This document shows positions 1-7,970 of a DNA stretch of 13,465 nt, one piece after another. Numbering within the stretch: the first letter of the stretch is position 1; each line of letters opens with the position of its first letter. Both the position numbers and the translations under genes were made by a program. The DNA comes from Cylindrotheca closterium. Lineage: Eukaryota; Bacillariophyta; Bacillariophyceae; Bacillariales; Bacillariaceae. The notes beneath the pieces are model-generated. The model ran no database searches. It was not told where the DNA came from and saw nothing but the letters and a program-made list of their open reading frames with translations. The DNA lies in assembly GCA_933822405.4 (NCBI GenBank), contig CAKOGP040001926.1:1-13465 (forward strand). Reading direction: 5' to 3'.

Positions 1-126
1 CTCATTCACCAACTTCTTTCACAACCTCTTTGGTACGTAGCTTTCCACTGTCCTGCTACTGTACCTTCTTTGCATACGTACTTGGGCGTTCCGATCAGTC
101 CGTCCTTCGCTAGCCAACACCTGCAG
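1..126. repeat. 126-bp direct repeat, left copy
   Basis: This stretch starts CTCATTCACCAACTTC and ends in CTGCAG. It recurs at 380-505 with only three substitutions that I could find. It touches the left edge, so it may extend further upstream or belong to a longer array. No reading frame, tRNA-like fold or transposase-like sequence is visible inside it. The repeat does not end in TG/CA, so a long-terminal-repeat identity is not supported. Confidence 0.85.
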
Positions 127-379
127 CGATTGCTCATCCTTCTCAATTGCTTTGGATTTCGCAGACTCCAATTGGGCCTAAAAGAGTTTCAATGATGTTT
201 TTGGGCTGACAGTTGTTACTAGCTGTTGGCCCCCAATCCCCCAGCGCAAGCGCTGGTTTCCTCCAAGGGTGAGGTGGGACTAGGGTAATCTTAATAACTA
301 TCTATTCCTAGACTTCAAATTCACTCTGTCAAATACAGAGCAGTCTTTTCAAAAGGAATGAGCTGCAACTGAGCTGCAG
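127..379. other. Non-coding spacer between the two direct repeats
   Basis: No credible gene is visible here. The spacer contains a perfect hairpin at 241-256 (CCAGCGC, 2-nt loop, GCGCTGG). Across its right boundary lies a perfect 14-bp palindrome at 370-383 (TGAGCTGCAGCTCA) that overlaps the first bases of the second repeat copy. With the flanking repeats it gives a 379-bp period, so 1-505 could be part of a tandem satellite or a remnant of a small element. Two copies are too few to decide. Confidence 0.5.
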
Positions 380-505
380 CTCATTCACCAACTTCTTTCA
401 CAACCTCTTTGGTACGTAGCTTTCCACTGTCCTGCTACTGTACCTTCTTTGGATACGCACTTGGGCGTTCCGATCAGTCCGTCCTTCGTTAGCCAACACC
501 TGCAG
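380..505. repeat. 126-bp direct repeat, right copy
   Basis: Second copy of the sequence at 1-126, in the same orientation and 379 bp downstream. The differences are two substitutions in the GCATACGTA/GGATACGCA stretch and one C/T near CCTTCG. The copy ends in CTGCAG at 505 and the similarity stops abruptly there. Its left end is embedded in the palindrome at 370-383. It lies 211 bp upstream of the start codon of the large kinase gene, so it could sit inside that gene's promoter. Confidence 0.85.
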
Positions 506-715
506 TAAAAGTCTGCACCGTACCGGTACGCCAGTCCACGTGTCATACAGTACTGTATTTCACCGGAAAATAGAGGAGATGCAGTATTTGTATGCAGTCA
601 TCAGTCATCACAATCATTATACCGTCATCATCGCAATACGGATCACACTATAATTTAAACTGACAATTGATCGCCACAATACATGTACCACACAATAGAG
701 GATAAAACCGAATAG
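506..715 (+). promoter_or_regulatory. Probable promoter and leader of the LRR-kinase gene
   Basis: This is the interval between the direct repeat and the ATG at 716. Visible elements are two perfect palindromes (CGTACCGGTACG at 519-530 and ATACAGTACTGTAT at 545-558), a G-box core CACGTG at 537-542, a half-CRE CGTCA at 623-627, and a TATA-like TATAATTT at 649-656. The last 60 bases are A/C-rich, like an untranslated leader. An in-frame TAG at 713-715 directly precedes the ATG. The assignment is positional; diatom core promoters are poorly conserved and none of these sites is proven. Confidence 0.4.
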
Positions 716-3700
716 ATGGTATCAAATGAAGATGATATTTCGCTAATTCAGAAGATGAGCGACGACGAGGAGGAACAAGAAGAAGAATCCTCGAATGAGG
801 AAAGAACGAGTGTCGAAGAAAGCAAAGATAGAGCCGTATTTGTGTACGATCGTGAAGATCAAGAAATTCCAGAAAACATGAAAAAGACCATGACGAAGTT
901 GTTTGTGCGCGGGCCTGTAAAGACCATTGGAGAGAAGGCCTTTTATGGATGTGCAAATTTAAAAGAAATTGATTTCAGCCAAGCAACAGCTTTGGAAATG
1001 ATTGGAAAAGAAGCCTTTCAGAATTGCCCTAGCCTTGCTTCTTTCAAGTGCCCAGACAACGTCATCTACATTGGAGCCAAAGCCTTCGCTGAATGTAAAA
1101 ACCTGGAGACAGTTGATTTAAGTGAGGCAACAAGTTTGGAAATGATTGGGGATGGAACCTTTATCGATTGCCGCAATCTTGAGGAGCTTTCAATCCCTTC
1201 CCACGTGACTGCTATCGGTAAAGATGTATTGAATGAATGTAGCTCACTGCAATCTTTGGAGATTCATAGTCGGGATCCAGCCATCCTCATCCGATTGTAT
1301 ACACAGCTCAACAAAGATCAAAAGCATTTGATTTATTGGGATAATATTGTGAATCTCTATGCCTCCAATCCAATAAAGAGATCCGAGTTGGTGGAGAACT
1401 GGGGCGAAGATGTAAGAGTTCTTGAAAAAGTAAGAGCGGATTACATTTCTTCCATTATTGGGGAATCATGGCGCTTGCTTTCGATTCCGGAACGCAATGG
1501 GTGGGTGCAATTATTGGCGAACACTGCAGGTGACGAGGACGAGCCATACATGAGAAAGTTGTGCGCCTTTCTGAAAGAGAAGGCCAATATGAAAACAGTC
1601 CAACAACTCGCCTACACTAAAGATCATTCTGGGCGTGTTGCAAAGTCGGTTGCACCTAGACACATCCGAACAGTGTTTGAAGAGCGACTGATCTTTCTCG
1701 GCCGATACAATATTGAAAAAGAGCCACCCATTCATCAGTCTGCAACTTGTGTTGTTATCAAGGCAAAGGATAACAAGATGGTGGAGTACTTCCAAGAGAA
1801 GTATAAAGAGTATGAAGGCGACAAAGTAGACGAGAAAGGGTTCAAAGAGATATTGAGGAAGATAAAGCTCATTCCTCATGACGACAAAAACATCAATTAT
1901 TTGTTCAAACGCGCAGTCAACCGCCCAAATGAAAAGGTGATTTCCGAAGAAAAGTTCGTTGCCTTTTGTTTGGCGGAAATTGGTGGCGATGTGGTTCTAA
2001 AGCTGATGCGGAATAAGGATCAGTTTCGCCGAGAAGTTGATTGTCGTGAGGAGAATGGTTTGAATTCGAAGTATGTTCTAGGTAGTTTCCGTTCCCATGA
2101 TGAATGGAGCGATAGTGCATTGGTCCAATCGCTACAGGACTCGCTGGTGCCAGAAAATGGCTTATTTCTGGAGAAGGACTCGGCAAAGGAATACTGCAAT
2201 ATATTGGTGATGCCTAATGGAGATCGGAACTTGGACACAATCTTTCGAAGTGAGCGGCCCACACCAAATGCTGTCACCAGTTTGATGACAGAAGTTGGAG
2301 AAGCGCTGAAGCATTTACACATGAAGGACATTGTCCATGGTGACATAAATACGTTGAATGTGGTGAGAACAAATCATGGGCTGAAACTGATTGATTTGGA
2401 TGCATCGACAAAAGTTGGTAAGTACATCGGGTCGAAGTTTTCTTCCGGTGTACTCCCCCCCGAGATGATTTATGAGCTGAAAAATCGAAAGGAGCTGGAT
2501 ATGTTTAGGGATTATGTTGAGAAAGGAGCAACGAGCGAAGCGGAGAAATATAAGAGGAAGGTTTTGCTCACAACTGGCCAAGGAAAGCGCTGCTTTGTAG
2601 TTCGTTCGTTTTGGGAGGAGAGGCAAGCAGTGAAAACAAGGGACGCGGCGTTCGAGGGAAAGAACGAGTTGGAGAAGAAGTTGGTGCCCCTTGCAATGGA
2701 CGAGCTGCCCTACGAGCTGGTGCGTGCTCATCCGAGTCTGGATGTTTGGTCATTTGGTGTGCTGTTATTTGAGCTTTTGACAAAGGAGTGTCTTTTCAAG
2801 ATAAACAGTGAGAATGATATCACAGATGGAGATTCGATGAGACAGCTATTCGACTGGACTGATGAAGACATGAAGAATATTTTGAAGCTCAAAGTAAAAG
2901 ATGCCTATGCTTGTGATTTGCTGGAGCAGATTCTTCTCCGGAAGGCAGAAGATCGGTTGACTATTGGAAAAGTGCTTGGTCACCGTTACTTCAATCCAGA
3001 TGCTGTGAGGTCAGAGATCAAATTTATTTACCAAGAGGAAAATCAAGAAATACCCTTGGACATCCGAAAGACCATGACAAAATTGATTGTGCGTGGGCCT
3101 GTGAAGACTATTAGAAAGGAAGCCTTTAGGGAATGTGAAAATCTGAAAGCAGTTGATTTCAGCCAGGCAGCAGCTTTGGAAAGAATTGGAGATTCAGCCT
3201 TTTCCAAGTGTATACGCCTTACTACTTTCAAATGCCCATCCAACGTCAAGACTATTGGAAGGGGGGCCTTTGCGTTGTGTTTCAATCTGAAGGAAGCTGA
3301 TTTCAATGAAGCAACTGCTTTGGAAAGAATTGAAGAGAGATCCTTTTACCAATGCACGACCCTCCTTGATTTCAAGTGCCCATCGAATGTAAGGATCATC
3401 GGAAGGAGCGCCTTTAAGGAATGTGAAAAGCTAGAAGAAATTGATTTCAGCAAGGCAACAGCTTTAGAAACGATCGGAGCGGAAGCCTTTTGTATTTGCA
3501 ATAATGTCGCTACTTTCAAGTGTCCATCGAAGGTCAAGACTATTGGGAATGGCGCCTTTGCAGATTGTAAAGCTCTTTTTCAAGTTGATTTTGCTGTGGG
3601 ATCAGCTTTGGAAGCAATTGGAGAAAAGGCCTTTTTCAAATGCCCTAGTCTTGGTTGTACTCTCAAGTGCCCATCCAACGTCAAGATTATTGGAAATCAA

Positions 3701-6700
3701 GCCTTTGAGGGTTGTGAAACTCTAAATGAAGTTGATTTCAGCGAGGCCACCGCGCTGGAAACAATTGGAGAGAGGTCATTTTATCAGTGCACGACCCTTC
3801 TTGTTTTCAATTGCACATCCAATGTAAGGACCATTGGAAGGAGTGCCTTTGAGGAATGTCAGAAGCTAGAAGATGTTGATTTCAGTGAGGCAACAGCTCT
3901 GGAAACGATTGGAGAAAGAGCCTTTTACAAATGTTGCCAAATGGGGGATCCTTTTCATGTTTCCAAGTGCCCACCCAATTTGAGGATCATTGAAGCTCAA
4001 GCCTTTGCACAATGTAACAATCTGAAAGAAGTCAATTTGAGTGAGGCAAAAGCTTTGGAGACGATTGGAAATGAAGCCTTTTGCAACTGTCCTGAACTTG
4101 AGAAATTTTGCGTCCCTTCTGACCTGGCTGTTGTCGGAAAAGATGCCATAGGAGAATGCAAAAAACTCAAATCGTTGTGCATTCCTAGTGTAAATCCAGC
4201 TATTCACATCCGATTGTACACACAACTTGGCAAGGATCAAAGAAAGTATTTGATTCAATGGGACAAAATTATTGATCTCTATGCCTCCAACCCAATAAAG
4301 AGATCTGAGTTGGTGGAGAACTGGGGCGAAGATGTAAGAGTTCTTGAGAAACTCAGGGTAGACTATATCCGTTCTATTAGAGAAGGTAGAAAAAACCTGC
4401 TTTCGATTCCTGAACGCAATGGATGGGTGCAATTTCTGAAGAACAATGTTGATGACAAAGACAACACAACTGTGATCGAGTTGTGCACCTATCTGAAAGA
4501 GAAGGCCGATATGAAAACAGTCCAACAACTCGCCTACACTAAAGATCATTCTGGGCGTGTTGCAAAGTCGGTTGCACCTAGACACATCCGAACAGTGTTT
4601 GAGGAGCGACTGTTCTTTCTCGGCCGATACAATATTGAAAAAGGACCACCCATTCATCAGTCTGCAACTTGTGTTGTTGTCAAGGCAAAGGATGCCAAGA
4701 TGGTGGAGTACTTCCAAGAGAAGTATAAAACGTATGAAGGCGACAAAGTAGACGAGAAAGGGTTCAAAGAAATATTGAGGAAGATAGAGCTCATTCCTCA
4801 TGACGACAAAAACATAAACTGTTTGTTCGAACGCGCAGATGTGGACAAAACCAAGCTGATTTCCGAAGAAGAGTTTGTTAACTTTTGTTTGGCGGAAATT
4901 GGTGGCGATGTGGTTCTAAAGCTGATGCGGAATAAGAATCAGTTTCGCCGAGAAATTGATTGTCGCAAGCACTATAGTTTGAATTCGAAGTATGTTGTTG
5001 GTTGTATCCGAATCCATCATAAAGAAAAAAATAGTGCATTGGTCCAATCGCTACAGGACTCGCTGGTGCCAGAAAATGGTTTACGTCAGGCTTTTCTTGA
5101 GGAGGGCGGTGTCTCTGCAGAGGAATACTGCAACGTATTGGTGATGCCTAATGGAGATCGGAACTTGGACACAATCTTTCGAAGTGAGCGGCCCACACCA
5201 ATTGCCATCCGCAGTTTGATGACAGAAGTTGGAGAGGCATTGAAGCATTTACACCTGGAGGGCATTGTCCATGGTGACATAAAGATGTTGAATGTGGTGA
5301 GAACAAATCATCGTATGAAACTGATTGATTTGGATGCATCGACAAGAGTAGGTGATATCATTGGGTCAAAGTTTTCTTCGGGTGTTATTCCTCCGGAGAT
5401 GATATATAGACTTAAAACTGAAACTGAGGTAAAAAAGTATGGGGAGTATGTTGAGAAAGGAGCAGCGAGCGAAGAGGAGAAAAATAAGAGGAAGGTTTTG
5501 ACCACAACTGGCCAAGAAAAGCATCACTTTGTAGTTCGTGCCTTTTGGGACGAGACGCAAGAAGTAAAAACGAAGGACAAGTCCAAGGGCAAGGTCAAGG
5601 AAAGGGAGGTTCTCTCTGCTGTAGATGAAAGAGACACGGCTGCTGCTTCAGAACTCGTTGATGCCGCCGCAGCCATGGAAGAGAAGCATGCAGTTATTGC
5701 TCCGGAAGCTAGTGGTATTCATGTTTCAGTGGAAGTAAAGGAAGCAGCCCCTCCACCCACTGATCCTCCTGCTGCTGTCTCCATTGTTTTGGCCACTGGA
5801 ATTGTCCAGAGCATTGTGACCACTCATGGCAAGAGACAAAAGGATGCTGTGAAGGAAACACCAACACCAATTAAAATGGAGGTGCCACCCTACAATCTGG
5901 TGCGTGCTCATCCGAGTCTGGATGTTTGGTCATTTGGTGTGCTGTTGTTTGAGCTTTTGACAAAGGAGTCTCTTTTCAAGATGAACAGTGAGAACGATAT
6001 CACAGATGGTAATGTGATGAGCCAGCTATTCGACTGGAACAATAAAGCGATGAAGAGGATTTTGAAGCTCAAAGTAAAGGATGCAAATGCTCGTGATTTG
6101 CTTGAGCAGATTCTTCTCCGCGAACCCACAGATCGGCTGACTATGGACGAAGCCCTAGCTCATGACTACTTCCAACCTGATCGTGTGGAATCAAATTCAG
6201 CAACATTGAGACGAATTGAGCAAATAGCTCTGGAGAGTAGAGAAATTATGACATCCAATTTTGCACAAATTCACAAATCACTGAAGTGTGTCATCAGCCA
6301 CCAAAAAGCAGCCAACAAACTGTTGAAAGCAATCTTTGAGGGAAAGAAGTGGCAACCAAAGTATTTTGTGATTCTTCCAGCGGCCGAACAGGTCAGTCAA
6401 GAGAAGGGTTTCTCTCGCTTTTTGATAACAATGAAGAAAGCTGGAAATCCAAGTACTTTCTTGAAGGATAATTTTCTCACTACCAAAGCAAGGTTGTGCT
6501 TCATTTGTCCACTATCCCTACAACCTGTTGTGGGAATGGATGGGAATGCGATTGGGTATGATATTCAGATGCCCACTGAATGGATCAAGACATATGGGCC
6601 TGCTATTCTCATTGGACTGAAAATTTTCCAAGTAGGACTGGCAGTGGGCCGTGGGTTCGGTCTCCCCCTCCCATCATTAAGTGAGGCTGAAGAAGAACTG

Positions 6701-7615
6701 AAAGAGACTTCTAATTTATTTTCGGAGATGCAAGGGTTGTTGGTTAATGGAATGGGCGGCGAAGGCGGAGAGGATACCTTTGCTGAAACGTTGCTGGAAC
6801 AATTCACAGATGAAATGGATAGCGCAGCTTCTGATGAAGGTCCAGGCATGGAAAAGAACCATCTCAATAGAATTAAAATGGCGTATAAAGGCATTGGCTC
6901 ACTTATTGAAGACGAAGAATTTGAGCGGTGTGGTCTTGTCCAGGCGATCAGCGAGGATGGGGCCGAATATGAATATGTGCATCCAGATGTGGAGCCACTA
7001 TTTCAAAAGTTTGGATCAAAATGCATGGAGATGCCGATGGAAAAAAGGGAAAAGGAAATTGCGATGTTGGCAGCAGCAGCTCGAGATGGAAGCAAGGATA
7101 CTCAAAAGGGAAGAGGCAAAGAAACGAAGCACAAGATTGCTGTTTCGGTACCGTTGGCGCCATCAATCGGTAGTCCTCAAACGGAGCTGGACAAGCAAGG
7201 GCAAGTAGGGCGGAAGCAACTATCATCCACAAGTGCTGACAGAGCAGTAATTACACGCTTGGAAGACATGATGAACAAAAAGATCGACTCCTCCATTCAG
7301 CAAGAGTTGCAAGGGATACCACAGGGATCCAACCAGGTGGTTCACAAGGGCTGGTTACGCATGCAAAGCCGCCGGCCTCCCTTTCTTTGGAATCAACGTT
7401 ATGTGGTTGTCTACAAGAATGGCAGCATTACACAGCATACAAATGTTGGTTCAACTTTTTCTGCTGTCAAATGGATTGATATGGAGGATGGAACCACCAT
7501 GGAGCTACGTTCTGGAGAGAAATTGATTGCAAAAGCCAAATCGTCGAAGCGCTGTACCAGTACCATTTACGACTGGTGTCGCATCTCTAATTCCGATAAG
7601 GGATCTGCAAAATAG
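716..7615 (+). CDS. Tandem-duplicated LRR / EF-hand-like / atypical protein kinase with PH-like C-terminus
   Basis: The product has 2299 residues and no visible intron. The ATG at 716 directly follows an in-frame stop; Met14 (755) is an alternative start. Order of parts: acidic leader (15-40); five BspA-type LRR units (41-184); helical, possibly ankyrin-like linker; kinase copy 1 (325-760); fifteen LRR units (766-1159); the same linker; kinase copy 2 (1299-1820); coiled-coil-like helix (about 1825-1873); unidentified alpha/beta domain (about 1878-1990); acidic and basic linkers; PH-like domain (2210-2291, starting HKGWL with a late Trp2287). In both kinases the beta3 Lys (429, 1402), alphaC Glu (440, 1413), HGD Asp (543, 1521), Asn (548, 1526) and DLD Asp (560, 1538) are present, but the glycine loop is missing. 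The catalytic-loop Lys is Asn545 in copy 1 and Lys1523 in copy 2. Each N-lobe has an EF-hand-like insert. A cytosolic Ser/Thr signalling kinase is inferred; there is no signal peptide or membrane segment, and the substrate is unknown. Confidence 0.93.
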   Translation: MVSNEDDISLIQKMSDDEEEQEEESSNEERTSVEESKDRAVFVYDREDQEIPENMKKTMTKLFVRGPVKTIGEKAFYGCANLKEIDFSQATALEMIGKEAFQNCPSLASFKCPDNVIYIGAKAFAECKNLETVDLSEATSLEMIGDGTFIDCRNLEELSIPSHVTAIGKDVLNECSSLQSLEIHSRDPAILIRLYTQLNKDQKHLIYWDNIVNLYASNPIKRSELVENWGEDVRVLEKVRADYISSIIGESWRLLSIPERNGWVQLLANTAGDEDEPYMRKLCAFLKEKANMKTVQQLAYTKDHSGRVAKSVAPRHIRTVFEERLIFLGRYNIEKEPPIHQSATCVVIKAKDNKMVEYFQEKYKEYEGDKVDEKGFKEILRKIKLIPHDDKNINYLFKRAVNRPNEKVISEEKFVAFCLAEIGGDVVLKLMRNKDQFRREVDCREENGLNSKYVLGSFRSHDEWSDSALVQSLQDSLVPENGLFLEKDSAKEYCNILVMPNGDRNLDTIFRSERPTPNAVTSLMTEVGEALKHLHMKDIVHGDINTLNVVRTNHGLKLIDLDASTKVGKYIGSKFSSGVLPPEMIYELKNRKELDMFRDYVEKGATSEAEKYKRKVLLTTGQGKRCFVVRSFWEERQAVKTRDAAFEGKNELEKKLVPLAMDELPYELVRAHPSLDVWSFGVLLFELLTKECLFKINSENDITDGDSMRQLFDWTDEDMKNILKLKVKDAYACDLLEQILLRKAEDRLTIGKVLGHRYFNPDAVRSEIKFIYQEENQEIPLDIRKTMTKLIVRGPVKTIRKEAFRECENLKAVDFSQAAALERIGDSAFSKCIRLTTFKCPSNVKTIGRGAFALCFNLKEADFNEATALERIEERSFYQCTTLLDFKCPSNVRIIGRSAFKECEKLEEIDFSKATALETIGAEAFCICNNVATFKCPSKVKTIGNGAFADCKALFQVDFAVGSALEAIGEKAFFKCPSLGCTLKCPSNVKIIGNQAFEGCETLNEVDFSEATALETIGERSFYQCTTLLVFNCTSNVRTIGRSAFEECQKLEDVDFSEATALETIGERAFYKCCQMGDPFHVSKCPPNLRIIEAQAFAQCNNLKEVNLSEAKALETIGNEAFCNCPELEKFCVPSDLAVVGKDAIGECKKLKSLCIPSVNPAIHIRLYTQLGKDQRKYLIQWDKIIDLYASNPIKRSELVENWGEDVRVLEKLRVDYIRSIREGRKNLLSIPERNGWVQFLKNNVDDKDNTTVIELCTYLKEKADMKTVQQLAYTKDHSGRVAKSVAPRHIRTVFEERLFFLGRYNIEKGPPIHQSATCVVVKAKDAKMVEYFQEKYKTYEGDKVDEKGFKEILRKIELIPHDDKNINCLFERADVDKTKLISEEEFVNFCLAEIGGDVVLKLMRNKNQFRREIDCRKHYSLNSKYVVGCIRIHHKEKNSALVQSLQDSLVPENGLRQAFLEEGGVSAEEYCNVLVMPNGDRNLDTIFRSERPTPIAIRSLMTEVGEALKHLHLEGIVHGDIKMLNVVRTNHRMKLIDLDASTRVGDIIGSKFSSGVIPPEMIYRLKTETEVKKYGEYVEKGAASEEEKNKRKVLTTTGQEKHHFVVRAFWDETQEVKTKDKSKGKVKEREVLSAVDERDTAAASELVDAAAAMEEKHAVIAPEASGIHVSVEVKEAAPPPTDPPAAVSIVLATGIVQSIVTTHGKRQKDAVKETPTPIKMEVPPYNLVRAHPSLDVWSFGVLLFELLTKESLFKMNSENDITDGNVMSQLFDWNNKAMKRILKLKVKDANARDLLEQILLREPTDRLTMDEALAHDYFQPDRVESNSATLRRIEQIALESREIMTSNFAQIHKSLKCVISHQKAANKLLKAIFEGKKWQPKYFVILPAAEQVSQEKGFSRFLITMKKAGNPSTFLKDNFLTTKARLCFICPLSLQPVVGMDGNAIGYDIQMPTEWIKTYGPAILIGLKIFQVGLAVGRGFGLPLPSLSEAEEELKETSNLFSEMQGLLVNGMGGEGGEDTFAETLLEQFTDEMDSAASDEGPGMEKNHLNRIKMAYKGIGSLIEDEEFERCGLVQAISEDGAEYEYVHPDVEPLFQKFGSKCMEMPMEKREKEIAMLAAAARDGSKDTQKGRGKETKHKIAVSVPLAPSIGSPQTELDKQGQVGRKQLSSTSADRAVITRLEDMMNKKIDSSIQQELQGIPQGSNQVVHKGWLRMQSRRPPFLWNQRYVVVYKNGSITQHTNVGSTFSAVKWIDMEDGTTMELRSGEKLIAKAKSSKRCTSTIYDWCRISNSDKGSAK
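836..1267 (+). repeat. LRR array 1: five BspA-type (LRR_5) units
   Basis: Residues 41-184 hold five units marked by AFxxC or its variants (AFYGC, AFQNC, AFAEC, TFIDC, VLNEC). Units are about 23 residues and alternate between a VDFSxATxLE type and a CPxxVxxIG type, giving a 46-residue double unit. BspA-type LRRs form curved solenoids that usually bind protein or carbohydrate partners. A ligand cannot be predicted here. The last unit is the most degenerate, as expected for a capping repeat. Confidence 0.9.
3011..4192 (+). repeat. LRR array 2: fifteen BspA-type (LRR_5) units
   Basis: Residues 766-1159 hold fifteen AFxxC-type units, three times as many as the first array, with the same alternation of VDFSEATALE-type and FKCPSNVK-type units. 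Units 4-5 and 10-11 (both start SFYQCTTLL) are nearly the same and lie 435 nt apart, which is a six-unit higher-order period. Unit 12 has a short insertion (CCQMGDPFHV). The growth relative to array 1 is best explained by unequal exchange of double units. Confidence 0.9.
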
Positions 7616-7926
7616 TCGTCAAATAAGCTCGGGGCGGTTGTGGTTGGAATGTCATCAAATCGAACTTCTAGTTAAAAAATACTTCAATTAAAATTAGAAA
7701 ATCATTCTATTTTTGGTGCACAATCTGTTCCAAGGTTTGCACGAAGTCATATGGTGGATACCAGGTACCTTGTACTCAGGTACCGGTACCTGGTGCTCAT
7801 GTGTCTGTCTTTGGTTGTATGTCGACCTCTATTAAGTGAAGGGTGTCCGGTACTGTAGTGTAGCTGGTATTGTAGCTGTGATGTTTGTGAAGTTTGGTTT
7901 TGAAACGGAAATTCGTGGTGCGTCGA
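7616..7926. other. 3' flank of the kinase gene with hairpin and poly(A)-like signal
   Basis: No gene is visible. AATTAAA at 7686-7692, 71 bases after the stop, is a possible variant poly(A) signal in an A/T-rich stretch. Further on, ACCAGGTACC (7760-7769) pairs with GGTACCTGGT (7785-7794) across a 15-base loop. The right arm overlaps the perfect 16-bp palindrome CAGGTACCGGTACCTG at 7777-7792. The short methionine-initiated frame from 7836 runs into the polypurine tract and has no protein-like character. Confidence 0.5.
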
Positions 7927-7970
7927 GGTTTTTATTTTATGCTGGTGGAGCAGTTTATACTAGATCCCCC

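Noticed and set aside
1..505. LTR retrotransposon remnant
   Set aside because: The repeats do not start with TG or end with CA, and no primer-binding site, polypurine tract or reverse transcriptase trace lies in the 253-bp spacer.
836..4192. Bacterial origin of the LRR arrays (BspA-type repeats are common in bacteria)
   Set aside because: The repeats are fused in frame to a eukaryotic-type kinase and PH-like domain, share composition with their surroundings, and BspA-type LRRs are also widespread in protists. Recent transfer is not supported.
3866..4801. A 311-codon open frame on the minus strand inside the large kinase gene
   Set aside because: It is antisense to the LRR and linker of module 2, and a matching antisense frame recurs over module 1 (1511-1879), as expected from the duplicated coding strand. 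Its translation has no domain character, while the plus-strand frame is continuous and domain-rich.
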